A program made the translations under genes and the position numbers. This document shows positions 6,636 through 13,944 of a stretch of DNA of 29,945 bases, piece by piece. Below the pieces are notes generated by a model. It did not search any database, was not told where the DNA came from, and was given only the letters and a program-made list of their open reading frames with translations. This DNA comes from an uncultured Oscillospiraceae bacterium (GTDB lineage Bacteria > Bacillota > Clostridia > Oscillospirales > Oscillospiraceae). The stretch is from the NCBI GenBank assembly GCA_934565425.1, contig CAKTHW010000012.1, positions 1-29,945 of the forward strand, in the 5' to 3' direction. Position 1 is the first letter of the stretch. Each line of letters opens with the position of its first letter.

Positions 6636-6661
6636 GTGTATATGCACACGTGCTAATACAC
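6636..6661 (+). promoter_or_regulatory. Probable MarR operator (inverted repeat)
   Basis: GTGTATATGCAC (6636-6647), two bases, then GTGCTAATACAC (6650-6661): a 12-bp inverted repeat with a single mismatched pair. It covers the transcription start just after the -10 of the marR promoter, the usual place for MarR autorepression. Confidence 0.65.
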
Positions 6662-6695
6662 ACTATGGATCCATTCTGAGAAAGGAGCGCCCTCT

Positions 6696-7136
6696 ATGGC
6701 AAACATCCAACCCGTCCACTCCCCCTGCTACTGCATCAACTACCGCCGGGCGGCCAACACGCTGACCAAGTACTATGACGCCGCCTTCGCCCCCATCGGC
6801 CTGACCGGGAACCAGTTCTTCCTGCTCAACAGCATCCAGCAGCTGGGCTCCTGCAATAAGAGCGAGCTGGCACAGTACACCAGCCTGGACCGCACCACCA
6901 TCATCCGCAACCTGAACACGCTGGAGAAAAAGGAGTTGGTAGAACCCGCCCCCGGCGCCAGCCGCCGCAGCAGTGCCATCCAGCTCAGCGAGACTGGCAG
7001 CAAGGCTTTTATGGCCGGTCTGAACATCTGGAATAAGCTGCAAGCTGAGGTACAGGAAGTGCTGGGAGAGGGCAACCTGCCCACCCAATGGGATCTGTTC
7101 CACCGCATCGAGGCATTGGAGCATCAGACCCCGTGA
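6696..7136 (+). CDS. MarR family transcriptional regulator
   Basis: A 146-residue winged-helix protein. N-terminal dimerisation helices (RRAANTLTKYYDAAFAPIGLTGNQFFLL) are followed by a recognition helix (CNKSELAQYTSLDRTTIIRNLNTLEKKELVE) and a wing (GASRRSSAIQLSETG), the standard MarR order and length. MarR dimers usually repress their own operon and release DNA on ligand binding. The ATG at 6696 follows GAAAGGAG. The VWA1 gene starts 23 bases after the stop, so the regulator and VWA1 are very probably cotranscribed. With the palindrome at 6636-6661 this predicts autoregulated control of the VWA cluster. The Cys residues near the N-terminus could be redox-sensing, which is a guess. Confidence 0.9.
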   Translation: MANIQPVHSPCYCINYRRAANTLTKYYDAAFAPIGLTGNQFFLLNSIQQLGSCNKSELAQYTSLDRTTIIRNLNTLEKKELVEPAPGASRRSSAIQLSETGSKAFMAGLNIWNKLQAEVQEVLGEGNLPTQWDLFHRIEALEHQTP

Positions 7137-7159
7137 CCTTTTGAACGAGGTGATTTTCT

Positions 7160-8386
7160 TTGTTTAACGATTTCCTATACCACCTGCGCCAATACGGCCT
7201 GGACGTATCCACCAAGGAGTGGCTGACCCTACAGGAGGCGCTGAAGATGCAGCTCCACGACTGTTCCATCAACGGCCTGTTCACCTTGAGCCGGGCCATC
7301 CTGTGCAAGTCAGAGACCGAGTACGACAAGTTTGAAGTGGCGTTCCTGGACTACTTCCAGGACGTCATCCGCTACGTAGAAGCCAGCGGGAAGGACGACA
7401 TCTCCGCCCAGATCCTGGACTGGGTGAATAACCCCGGACGCAACGGCGCCCGCATCATCCGCAAGACGGCGGAGGACATCACGGACGAGATGCGCAGTTG
7501 GACGCGTGAGGACATTGAGAAGAAGTTCCGGCACCGTTTGAAATCCCAGCGGAGCGAGCACAACGGCGGCTACCACTACGTGGGCACCCACGGCATCTCC
7601 CCCTTCGGCAACTCCGGCTCTAACCCCAACGCCATCCGGGTGGGCGGCAAGCCCATGAGCCGTTCCGCCCTGCGAGTGGCCGGCCAGCGGACGTTCCAGG
7701 ATTTCCGGGAGGACAATGTGCTGAGCATCCGGCAGTTCCAAATGGCCTTCCGGCGGCTCTGCCGCTACTCGGAGCAGGCTGGGGTGGAGGAAGAATTAGA
7801 TGTAGCGAAGACCATCCACGACACCTGCCAAAAGGGTGGCCTGCTGCAAATTCGGTACAAAAAACCCCGCAAGAATAACATCAAGGTGTTGCTCCTGATG
7901 GATTCCGGCGGGTCGATGGGGCCATACAGCCAGCTGTGCAGCCAGCTCTTCCAGGCCGCCAGCCGTTCCAACCGATTCAAAGATTTGAAAACGTATTTCT
8001 TCCACAACTGCGTAGAGGAATACCTTTATACCAATCCCACTTTGGAGGAGCAGTATGCAGTCTCCACTCAGAAGGTCCTGCGGGAGTGCGGCAGTGAGTA
8101 CAAGATCATTTTGGTGGGGGACGCGGCCATGGACATGAGCGACCTGACCTTCCATCCGTTGGAGACCACCCAGAACAACCAGGGCTTCTCCGGTCAGGAC
8201 TGGCTCCAGGCTATTTTGAAGCAGTATCCCTACGCCGTCTGGCTCACCCCCTTCCAGATGCCCAAGGATGGGCTGTTTGGGGAGTGGGGGCAGACCTATG
8301 CCATCATCTCCGCCATGTTCCCCCTCTATCCCCTGACCGTACAAGGGCTGGAGCAGGCGCTGAAACGGCTGCTGGTGAAGAACTGA
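7160..8386 (+). CDS. CoxE-like VWA protein, paralog 1 (VWA1)
   Basis: A 408-residue cytoplasmic protein with no signal peptide. The N-terminal helical CoxE-like region (1-90) opens with FLYHLRQYGLDVSTKEWLTL. A Gly-rich linker follows (135-163, GTHGISPFGN, IRVGG), then FREDNVLSIRQFQMAFRRL (182-200) and a VWA domain (about 241-400). Its metal-site motif is DSGGSM at 248-253, followed by YFFHNC (279-284) and GDAAMD (320-325). The C-terminus is YPLTVQGLEQALKRLLVKN. The start is the TTG at 7160, with GAGGTGA (7147-7153) six bases upstream. In known systems (CoxD-CoxE, NorQ-NorD, RavA-ViaA) such VWA proteins act with a MoxR ATPase to remodel or metallate a target. The target here is unknown. Confidence 0.85.
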   Translation: MFNDFLYHLRQYGLDVSTKEWLTLQEALKMQLHDCSINGLFTLSRAILCKSETEYDKFEVAFLDYFQDVIRYVEASGKDDISAQILDWVNNPGRNGARIIRKTAEDITDEMRSWTREDIEKKFRHRLKSQRSEHNGGYHYVGTHGISPFGNSGSNPNAIRVGGKPMSRSALRVAGQRTFQDFREDNVLSIRQFQMAFRRLCRYSEQAGVEEELDVAKTIHDTCQKGGLLQIRYKKPRKNNIKVLLLMDSGGSMGPYSQLCSQLFQAASRSNRFKDLKTYFFHNCVEEYLYTNPTLEEQYAVSTQKVLRECGSEYKIILVGDAAMDMSDLTFHPLETTQNNQGFSGQDWLQAILKQYPYAVWLTPFQMPKDGLFGEWGQTYAIISAMFPLYPLTVQGLEQALKRLLVKN

Positions 8387-8416
8387 CGGTTGGAATGGAA
8401 TTGTCTTCCGGTTCCC

Positions 8417-8445
8417 TTGCGCCAGGTCGGCTTTTCTGCTAGAAT
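8417..8445 (+). promoter_or_regulatory. Extended -10 promoter of VWA2
   Basis: TTGCGC (8417-8422), a 17-bp spacer ending in TGC, then TAGAAT (8440-8445). Bases 8433-8452 are identical over 20 bases to 10268-10287 in front of moxR, with the -35 elements (TTGCGC/TTGCGG) at the same distance. Confidence 0.65.
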
Positions 8446-8452
8446 CAACTTT
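8433..8452 (+). repeat. 20-bp promoter repeat, copy 1
   Basis: TTTCTGCTAGAATCAACTTT, identical to 10268-10287. It covers the -10 and the first transcribed bases. TTGACAC occurs a little further downstream in both leaders. Confidence 0.85.
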
Positions 8453-8487
8453 AGTTTGAAGGTTGACACAACGAGAGGTGACCGGTC

Positions 8488-9708
8488 ATGTTTGATGAAT
8501 TTTTCTACCTTCTGCGGCAATACGGCCTGGACGTATCCACCACCGAATGGCTGACGGTACAGCAAGCCCTGTCCCTGGGACTGCATCGTTCCTCCCTGAC
8601 AGGGTTTTACGACCTGTGCCGGGCGATCCTGTGCAAATCGGAATCGGAGTACGACAAGTTCGACCAAGCCTTTGAGGAATATTTCTACGACGTCTTCTAC
8701 ACTGCCACCGGTAGGCTGCGGGACGACCTGCCCGAGGACGTCCTAGCCATGCTCCAGCGCCCCAATCGGCCTGACCCCCTCCAGTACACTCACACCCTGG
8801 AGGAGGAAGCCCAGTTGGCAGCCCTGCGTCGCCGTGCCATGGAGGAGCAGGAGGGGACCCCCATCTACGAGGACTCCCAGGCACAGCTGGAAGGCGAGGT
8901 CTTTGACGGCTCCCACGACATCCGGCCGGACGACCTGCCCCAGGCAAACCCGGACGTCATCCAGGTGGTGCGCAAGCCCCGGCGGAAGCCTGGCCACGCC
9001 CTGCCCTTGTGGAACTTCAAGGATTTCCGAGAGGACAACGTGCTGAACATCCGGCAGTTCCAGATGGCCTTCCGGCGGCTCTGTCTCTACTCTGACCAGT
9101 TTGGGCCGGAAGTGGAGCTGGACATCCAGCGTACCATCCACGACACCTGCCAAAAGGGCGGCTTATTGCAAATCCGTCAGAAAAAGCCCCGCCGCAACGC
9201 CATCAAGGTCCTGATGTTCATCGACTCCGGCGGCACCATGACTCCTTATCATGACCTGTGCAGCCGGCTGTTCCAGGCGGTGAGTCGTTCCAACCGGTTC
9301 AAAGACCTGAAGATCTACTACTTCCACAACTGCATCGACGAGTACCTCTACACCAACCCCACCCTGCGGCTGAAATACGAGGTCTCCACCCAAAAGGTGC
9401 TGCGGGAGTGCGACAAGGACTATAAGGTCATCTTCGTGGGTGACGCCACCATGGACGTGAACGAGCTCATCTATCCCCCTGCCGAAGTGACCCGGAACAA
9501 TCAAGGCTTCTCCGGTCAGGACTGGCTCAACTACATTCTGAAACGCTACCGCTCCACCGTCTGGCTCACCCCCATCCTGCGGAAAAAGGGCACCTGTATG
9601 GGCACCTGGGGCGCGGCCTACGACATCATCACCGATCTGTTCCAGATGTACCCCTTGACCGTGAAGGGGCTGGAGGACGCCATGGAACAGCTGATGGTGC
9701 AGAAATAA
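8488..9708 (+). CDS. CoxE-like VWA protein, divergent paralog 2 (VWA2)
   Basis: A 406-residue paralog of VWA1. It shares the N-terminal region (FFYLLRQYGLDVSTTEWLTV) and the C-terminal half (FREDNVLNIRQFQMAFRRL, the VWA domain, YYFHNC, VGDATMD, MYPLTVKGLE). It differs in the middle: about residues 90-175 lack the Gly-rich GT-GISP-GN-IRVGG segment of the other three. They carry instead an acidic stretch (EEEAQLAALRRRAMEEQEG) and a basic patch (RKPRRKPGH). Its metal-site motif is DSGGTM, with Ser replaced by Thr. The ATG at 8488 follows GAGAGGTGA. It has its own promoter and its stop is four bases from the convergent HxlR stop. It is probably a specialised subunit, not a redundant copy. Confidence 0.85.
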   Translation: MFDEFFYLLRQYGLDVSTTEWLTVQQALSLGLHRSSLTGFYDLCRAILCKSESEYDKFDQAFEEYFYDVFYTATGRLRDDLPEDVLAMLQRPNRPDPLQYTHTLEEEAQLAALRRRAMEEQEGTPIYEDSQAQLEGEVFDGSHDIRPDDLPQANPDVIQVVRKPRRKPGHALPLWNFKDFREDNVLNIRQFQMAFRRLCLYSDQFGPEVELDIQRTIHDTCQKGGLLQIRQKKPRRNAIKVLMFIDSGGTMTPYHDLCSRLFQAVSRSNRFKDLKIYYFHNCIDEYLYTNPTLRLKYEVSTQKVLRECDKDYKVIFVGDATMDVNELIYPPAEVTRNNQGFSGQDWLNYILKRYRSTVWLTPILRKKGTCMGTWGAAYDIITDLFQMYPLTVKGLEDAMEQLMVQK

Positions 9709-9712
9709 CCGG

Positions 9713-10048
9713 TCACTCCATGATATAGGTGCCGGACATATAGGCCCGTCCCCAATCGTACATGGCGTTGATGAGGGGCGCTAAGGTCTGCCCCCGCTCG
9801 GTGAGGGAATATTCCGTCTTGGGCGGCACCACCGGGTAGACCTTCCGGTTGATGAGCCCGTCCGCCTCCAGCTCCCGGAGCTGCTGGCTGAGCATCTTGG
9901 GGGTGGCTCTGGGGATGACCTTTTGCAGCTCGTTGTAGCGCAGCACCCCGTCCTTGATGAGATGATAGAGGATGATGGCCTTGTATTTCCCCCCAAACTG
10001 GCTCAAGGCCGCCTCCACTGGGCAATTATACTTCTCTCGTTCCATCAT
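9713..10048 (-). CDS. HxlR family transcriptional regulator
   Basis: A 111-residue winged-helix HxlR protein. CPVE near the N-terminus carries the family's conserved Cys (about residue 9). It is followed by ALSQFGGKYKAIILYHLIKDGVLRYNELQ, the recognition helix region TPKMLSQQLRELEADGLI and the wing VPPKTEYSLTERGQTL. HxlR proteins often sense electrophiles or disulfide stress through that Cys. The ATG at 10048 is five bases, and that at 10045 eight bases, from AGGAGG (10054-10059 on plus). It sits between the two VWA pairs, on the opposite strand, with a 297-base divergent region up to moxR. An imperfect dyad, AGTATCC-TTTT-GGTTAGT, just upstream could be its own operator. Confidence 0.9.
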   Translation of the reverse strand: MMEREKYNCPVEAALSQFGGKYKAIILYHLIKDGVLRYNELQKVIPRATPKMLSQQLRELEADGLINRKVYPVVPPKTEYSLTERGQTLAPLINAMYDWGRAYMSGTYIME

Positions 10049-10099
10049 CAAAACCTCCTAAGTATCCTTTTGGTTAGTACATTACAAAAAAGTGCATTC

Positions 10100-10128
10100 T
10101 TGCCCCCAGGATAGTTCGGTGCTACAAT
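10100..10128 (+). promoter_or_regulatory. Distal promoter of moxR
   Basis: TTGCCC (10100-10105), a 17-bp spacer ending in TGC, then TACAAT (10123-10128). It has the same extended -10 architecture as the VWA2 and proximal moxR promoters. A transcript from here would carry a ~215-base leader. Confidence 0.55.
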
Positions 10129-10251
10129 AAAGACACCGAAAGGGGTGCAAGATTCCAGTACCTGCCCCGTGAGAATGCGCACAATAAAAAGTCTGGTTTT
10201 GTGAAACCCTACGATCTGATGGTGCAAATCTGCAATTCCCCTCCCATTCTA

Positions 10252-10280
10252 TTGCGGAGCACCCCTATTTCTGCTAGAAT
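10252..10280 (+). promoter_or_regulatory. Proximal promoter of moxR-VWA3
   Basis: TTGCGG (10252-10257), a 17-bp spacer ending in TGC, then TAGAAT (10275-10280). It shares 20 identical bases with the VWA2 promoter. A TTGACA at 10302-10307 lies too near the ribosome binding site to be a useful -35. Confidence 0.65.
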
Positions 10281-10287
10281 CAACTTT
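10268..10287 (+). repeat. 20-bp promoter repeat, copy 2
   Basis: Identical to 8433-8452; see the VWA2 promoter. Confidence 0.85.
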
Positions 10288-10345
10288 GCATCTATGTTTC
10301 TTTGACACGGAAAATCACGTTATATCATAGGAAGGAAGTCATATT

Positions 10346-11161
10346 ATGAAAGGTACATTTACTGGCGCCAGCAACTATATTGCTGCGGAAGATCTGCTGG
10401 GTGCAGTCAACATCGCTATGGCACTGGAAAAGCCCCTGCTGGTCAAGGGCGAACCGGGCACCGGCAAGACCATGCTGGCCGAGGCCATCGCGGAAGCCCT
10501 GGGCAAAAAGCTCATCATCTGGAACATCAAGTCCACCACCAAGGCACAGGACGGCCTCTACGTCTATGACGTGGTCCAGCGTCTGTATGACAGCCAGTTC
10601 GGCAACGCCGGCGTAGACGACATCGCCAAGTATATCAAGCTGGGCAAGCTGGGCGAAGCCTTTATGGCCGACGAACAGGTGGTCCTGCTGATCGACGAGA
10701 TCGACAAAGCTGACCTGGAATTCCCCAACGACCTGCTGTGGGAGCTGGACAAGATGGAGTTCTATATCCCCGAGACCGGTGAGACCATCAAGGCAAAGCA
10801 TCGCCCCATCGTCATCATCACCTCCAACGCGGAGAAAGAACTGCCCAGCGCCTTCCTGCGCCGCTGCATCTTCCATTATATCAGTTTCCCCGACCGAGCA
10901 CAAATGGAAGAGATCGTCCGCGTCCACTTCGACCAGCTGGATGAGGCACTGCTCCAGCAGACTCTGGATGCCTTCTACCGCATCCGCGAGATGGACGACA
11001 TCGAAAAGAAGCCCAGCACCTCCGAGCTGGTGGACTGGATCCACGCCCTCATGCTCAGCGGCATCCCTCAGGAGGACATCCTGAAGAAGATCCCCTTCGC
11101 CGGTGTCCTGCTGAAAAAGGACCGCGACTTGGAGGTCCTGCGCAATCGGTTGGGCAATTGA
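10346..11161 (+). CDS. MoxR family AAA+ ATPase
   Basis: A 271-residue AAA+ protein of the MoxR clade. Walker A GEPGTGKT is at 35-42, Walker B LLIDEIDKAD at 114-123, sensor 1 IITSN at 157-161, and the arginine-finger region AFLRRC at 169-174. The alpha-helical lid carries a TSELVDWIHAL sensor 2 region. MoxR ATPases form hexamers that couple ATP hydrolysis to remodelling or metal-cofactor maturation of a partner presented by a VWA protein. It is the only ATPase in the cluster. VWA3 begins 35 bases downstream in the same operon. ATG at 10346, with GGAAGGAAG upstream. That one ATPase serves all four VWA paralogs is inference. Confidence 0.93.
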   Translation: MKGTFTGASNYIAAEDLLGAVNIAMALEKPLLVKGEPGTGKTMLAEAIAEALGKKLIIWNIKSTTKAQDGLYVYDVVQRLYDSQFGNAGVDDIAKYIKLGKLGEAFMADEQVVLLIDEIDKADLEFPNDLLWELDKMEFYIPETGETIKAKHRPIVIITSNAEKELPSAFLRRCIFHYISFPDRAQMEEIVRVHFDQLDEALLQQTLDAFYRIREMDDIEKKPSTSELVDWIHALMLSGIPQEDILKKIPFAGVLLKKDRDLEVLRNRLGN

Positions 11162-11195
11162 TTCACTTATCCTGTTTGAAATGAGGTGATGGAGG

Positions 11196-12419
11196 ATGTT
11201 TAGCTCATTCTTCTACTATCTGCGTGCAAAAGGTCTGGACATTTCCATGAAGGAATGGCTGACGCTGAGCCGAGCGATGGAACTGGGACTCCATGACTCC
11301 ACGATGACCGGGTTCTATCAGCTGTGCATGGCCATCCTGTGCAAATCGGAAGCGGACTATGACAAATTCGGACAGGCTTTTCTGGAGTTCTTCCACGATG
11401 AAAAGGTGTTCGACGAGAACGGAGAGGTGCAGGAGCACATCTCCCAGCAGATGATGGATTGGGTCAACGCCCCCGGCAACCACATCCTGCGGCACTACAG
11501 CGAGAAGGACATCACAGAAGAGATGCGGAACATGGACCGCACCGAGATCGAGCGGCGGTTCCGCAAGGTCCTGAAAGACCAGACCCGGAAGCACGACGGC
11601 GGCAACAAGTTCATCGGCACCCAGGGCATCTCCCCCTACGGCAACAACGGCCTGAACAACAACGGCATCCGCGTGGGCGGCACCGGCGGCAAGCGTTCCG
11701 CTCGCCGCGTGGCGGGGGAACGGAACTTCAAGGACTTCCGGGACGACAACGTGCTGGACATCCGACAGTTCCAGATGGCCTTCCGTATCCTCCAGCGGTT
11801 CTCCACCCAGAACGGCGCAGAGGATGAGTTTGACATCGACGAAACCATCAACCAGACCAGCAAAAAGGGCGGCATCCTCCAGATCCGCTACAAGAAGCCC
11901 CGGCGCAACACCATCAAGGTCTTGCTGCTCATGGACTGCGGCGGTTCCATGGACCCCTACAGCCAGCTGTGCAGCCGGCTCTTCCAGGCTGCCAGCCGCT
12001 CCAACCGGTTCAAGGATTTGAAGGTGTACTATTTCCACAACTGCATTGAGGAATATCTCTACACCAACCCCACCATCGAGAAGGAATACGCTGTCTCCAC
12101 CCTGAAGGTCTTGCGGGAGTGCGACAAGGACTATCGGGTCATCATGGTAGGCGACGCCACCATGGAGAAGAGCGACCTGGACTTCCACCCCCTGGAGACC
12201 ACCCGGAACAACCTGGGCTACTGCGGCCTGGACTGGCTGAAGCTGATGCTCCGGCGGTACGAGCACATCGTCTGGCTCAACCCCTACTCCCGTCCCATCG
12301 GCGGGTTCTTCGGAGAATGGGGCGAGACCTATGACCAGATCTCCTCCATGTTCGATATGTACCATCTGACTGTGGCTGGTCTGGAAGCGGCCATGAAAAA
12401 ATTGATGGTCAAAAACTGA
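11196..12419 (+). CDS. CoxE-like VWA protein, paralog 3 (VWA3)
   Basis: A 407-residue paralog with the full family layout. The N-terminal helical region is FFYYLRAKGLDISMKEWLTL, the Gly-rich linker GTQGISPYGNNG...IRVGG, then FRDDNVLDIRQFQMAF and a VWA domain with YYFHNC and VGDATME. The metal-site motif is DCGGSM: the residue after Asp is Cys, where the others have Ser. The third acidic position ends in Glu (ATMEKSDL), where the others have Asp. The ATG at 11196 directly follows GGAGG; the better-spaced GAGGTGA is at 11183-11189. It is cotranscribed with moxR, 35 bases upstream. The C-terminus (YHLTVAGLEAAMKKLMVKN) matches the other paralogs. Confidence 0.87.
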   Translation: MFSSFFYYLRAKGLDISMKEWLTLSRAMELGLHDSTMTGFYQLCMAILCKSEADYDKFGQAFLEFFHDEKVFDENGEVQEHISQQMMDWVNAPGNHILRHYSEKDITEEMRNMDRTEIERRFRKVLKDQTRKHDGGNKFIGTQGISPYGNNGLNNNGIRVGGTGGKRSARRVAGERNFKDFRDDNVLDIRQFQMAFRILQRFSTQNGAEDEFDIDETINQTSKKGGILQIRYKKPRRNTIKVLLLMDCGGSMDPYSQLCSRLFQAASRSNRFKDLKVYYFHNCIEEYLYTNPTIEKEYAVSTLKVLRECDKDYRVIMVGDATMEKSDLDFHPLETTRNNLGYCGLDWLKLMLRRYEHIVWLNPYSRPIGGFFGEWGETYDQISSMFDMYHLTVAGLEAAMKKLMVKN

Positions 12420-12614
12420 CCCATCCCCCCATGTTCAAAACCACTTTCCCTATTTCATTGCGCAACGGTTTTCAACAGCATTTCAGCAGTTGATCTACGC
12501 ATACCCTTCACACACTCATCAACCTGCTGAATATGCTGTGACCGCCCTTACAAACCAACCCGGCCGCAGCAGGATACATTCAGCAGGATTCCGTCATTTC
12601 TTGAGGTTCTGCCT
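12420..12614 (+). other. 195-bp gap between VWA3 and VWA4 with a hairpin
   Basis: An imperfect hairpin, TTCAGCAGTTGAT (12483-12495) with ATCAACCTGCTGAA (12519-12532), one bulge, 23-base loop, no T-run. A further TTCAGCAGG copy is at 12579-12587. TTGCGC at 12458-12463 resembles the -35 of the VWA2 promoter, but no TAnAAT follows at the right distance. It could be an RNA-processing site or a weak promoter. Confidence 0.35.
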
Positions 12615-13829
12615 ATGTTTACCCCTTTCTTTTATCTGCTGCGCGCCCACGGCCTGAATATCACCACCCACGAGTGGCTGACCTTCTTGGAAGGTCTCAA
12701 CGACGGCCTCCACAATTCTACCATGAACGGCTTCTATCAGCTGGGACTGGCCACCCTGTGCAAGTCGGAGTCCGACTACGACCGGTTCCAGCAAGCCTTT
12801 TCCGAATACTTCTACGACGCCGAAGTCCATACTGCCACCGGTGACATCCGAGCGGAGATCACCCAAGAGCTGCTCAACTGGCTCAACGACCCCAAGGTGC
12901 TCTACGAACGGTTCACCCGGGACGACGTGACCGAAGAGATGCTCAACCGCACCCAGGAGGAGATCGAACGGATGCTCCGGGAGCGGCTCAAGGAGCAGCG
13001 CTGCGAGCACAACGGCGGCAACTACTGGATTGGCACCCACGGCATCTCTCCCTTTGGCAACGACGGCTACAATCCCAACGGCATCCGCGTAGGCGGTGTC
13101 AGCAAGGACCGTGCCGCCCTGCGGGTGGCCGGTGAGCGGACGTACCGAGACTTCCGGGACGACAATATGCTGGACATCCGGCAGTTCCAGATGGCCTTCC
13201 GTCGCCTGTGTCACTACTCCGACCAGAACGGTCAGGAGGAGGAATTTGACGTGGATCGCACCATCCACGACACCTGCCAAAAGGCTGGCATCCTGCAGAT
13301 CCGCTACAAAAAGCCCCGGCGCAACACCATCAAAGTCCTCCTGCTCATCGACTCCGGCGGCTCTATGGATTACCACAGCCAGCTCTGCAGCCGGCTCTTC
13401 CAGGCTGCCAGCCGTTCCAACCGGTTCAAGGAGCTGCGGGTGTACTACTTCCACAACTGCCCCAAAGTGTACCTGTACACCAACCCCACGTTGGAGCAGA
13501 AGTACCGAGTGCCCATGGAAAAGGTCCTGCGGGAGTGCGACAAGGATTTCAAGGTGCTGCTGTTGGGTGACGCCACCATGGACATTGACGACCTGGTGCA
13601 GCCACCCTACTTTGAGACCAAGGACAACAAGGGCTACACCGGCGTGGACTGGCTCAACTGCATCCTCCGCCGCTACGCCCACACCGCCTGGCTCAACCCC
13701 CGTCCCACCACCCGGCCGGTGATCTTCGGCAAGGAGAGCTACTACCTGCTCTACAAAATGTTCGAAATGTACCCCTTGACCATCGCCGGGCTGGAATCGG
13801 CGCTGAAAAAGCTGATGGTCCGGGAGTAA
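12615..13829 (+). CDS. CoxE-like VWA protein, paralog 4 (VWA4)
   Basis: A 404-residue paralog. The N-terminus is FFYLLRAHGLNITTHEWLTF, the linker GTHGISPFGNDGYNPNGIRVGG, then FRDDNMLDIRQFQMAFRRL and a VWA domain with the motif DSGGSM, YYFHNC and LGDATMD. The C-terminus is MYPLTIAGLESALKKLMVRE. ATG at 12615 after TTGAGGTT. A 195-bp gap separates it from VWA3 and a terminator follows at 13866-13892. Compared with VWA1 and VWA3 its last third diverges (RPTTRPVIFGKESYYLLYKMF in place of the FGEWGxTY motif), so the variable surface may lie there. Confidence 0.87.
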   Translation: MFTPFFYLLRAHGLNITTHEWLTFLEGLNDGLHNSTMNGFYQLGLATLCKSESDYDRFQQAFSEYFYDAEVHTATGDIRAEITQELLNWLNDPKVLYERFTRDDVTEEMLNRTQEEIERMLRERLKEQRCEHNGGNYWIGTHGISPFGNDGYNPNGIRVGGVSKDRAALRVAGERTYRDFRDDNMLDIRQFQMAFRRLCHYSDQNGQEEEFDVDRTIHDTCQKAGILQIRYKKPRRNTIKVLLLIDSGGSMDYHSQLCSRLFQAASRSNRFKELRVYYFHNCPKVYLYTNPTLEQKYRVPMEKVLRECDKDFKVLLLGDATMDIDDLVQPPYFETKDNKGYTGVDWLNCILRRYAHTAWLNPRPTTRPVIFGKESYYLLYKMFEMYPLTIAGLESALKKLMVRE

Positions 13830-13865
13830 GACAACTTCACATCACTGCCTGGATAGACAGAGACA

Positions 13866-13892
13866 GGCCCCGTCTGATTAGGCGGGGTCTTT
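13866..13892 (+). terminator. Terminator of the VWA cluster
   Basis: GGCCCCGTC (13866-13874) pairs with GGCGGGGTC (13881-13889) around a six-base loop, followed by TTT. It lies 36 bases past the VWA4 stop. Confidence 0.8.
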
Positions 13893-13944
13893 CCGGCTGT
13901 TTCAGGCTCCTGATCAAAAAACTTGAGAAAAGAGGTGTCCCCTT

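Noticed and set aside
10302..10328. TTGACA with TATCAT as a third moxR promoter
   Set aside because: The spacer is 15 bp and the start would fall in the ribosome binding site. The extended -10 promoter at 10252-10280 is better.
7160..13829. VWA paralogs as a tandem array of recent gene duplicates or an assembly artefact
   Set aside because: The four proteins are well diverged outside shared motifs, have different gaps and promoters, and one has a replaced linker. They are old paralogs.
13830..13944. Possible yybP-ykoY manganese riboswitch before the GDT1 gene
   Set aside because: Only about 50 bases lie between the VWA terminator and the start codon, and no aptamer motif is present.
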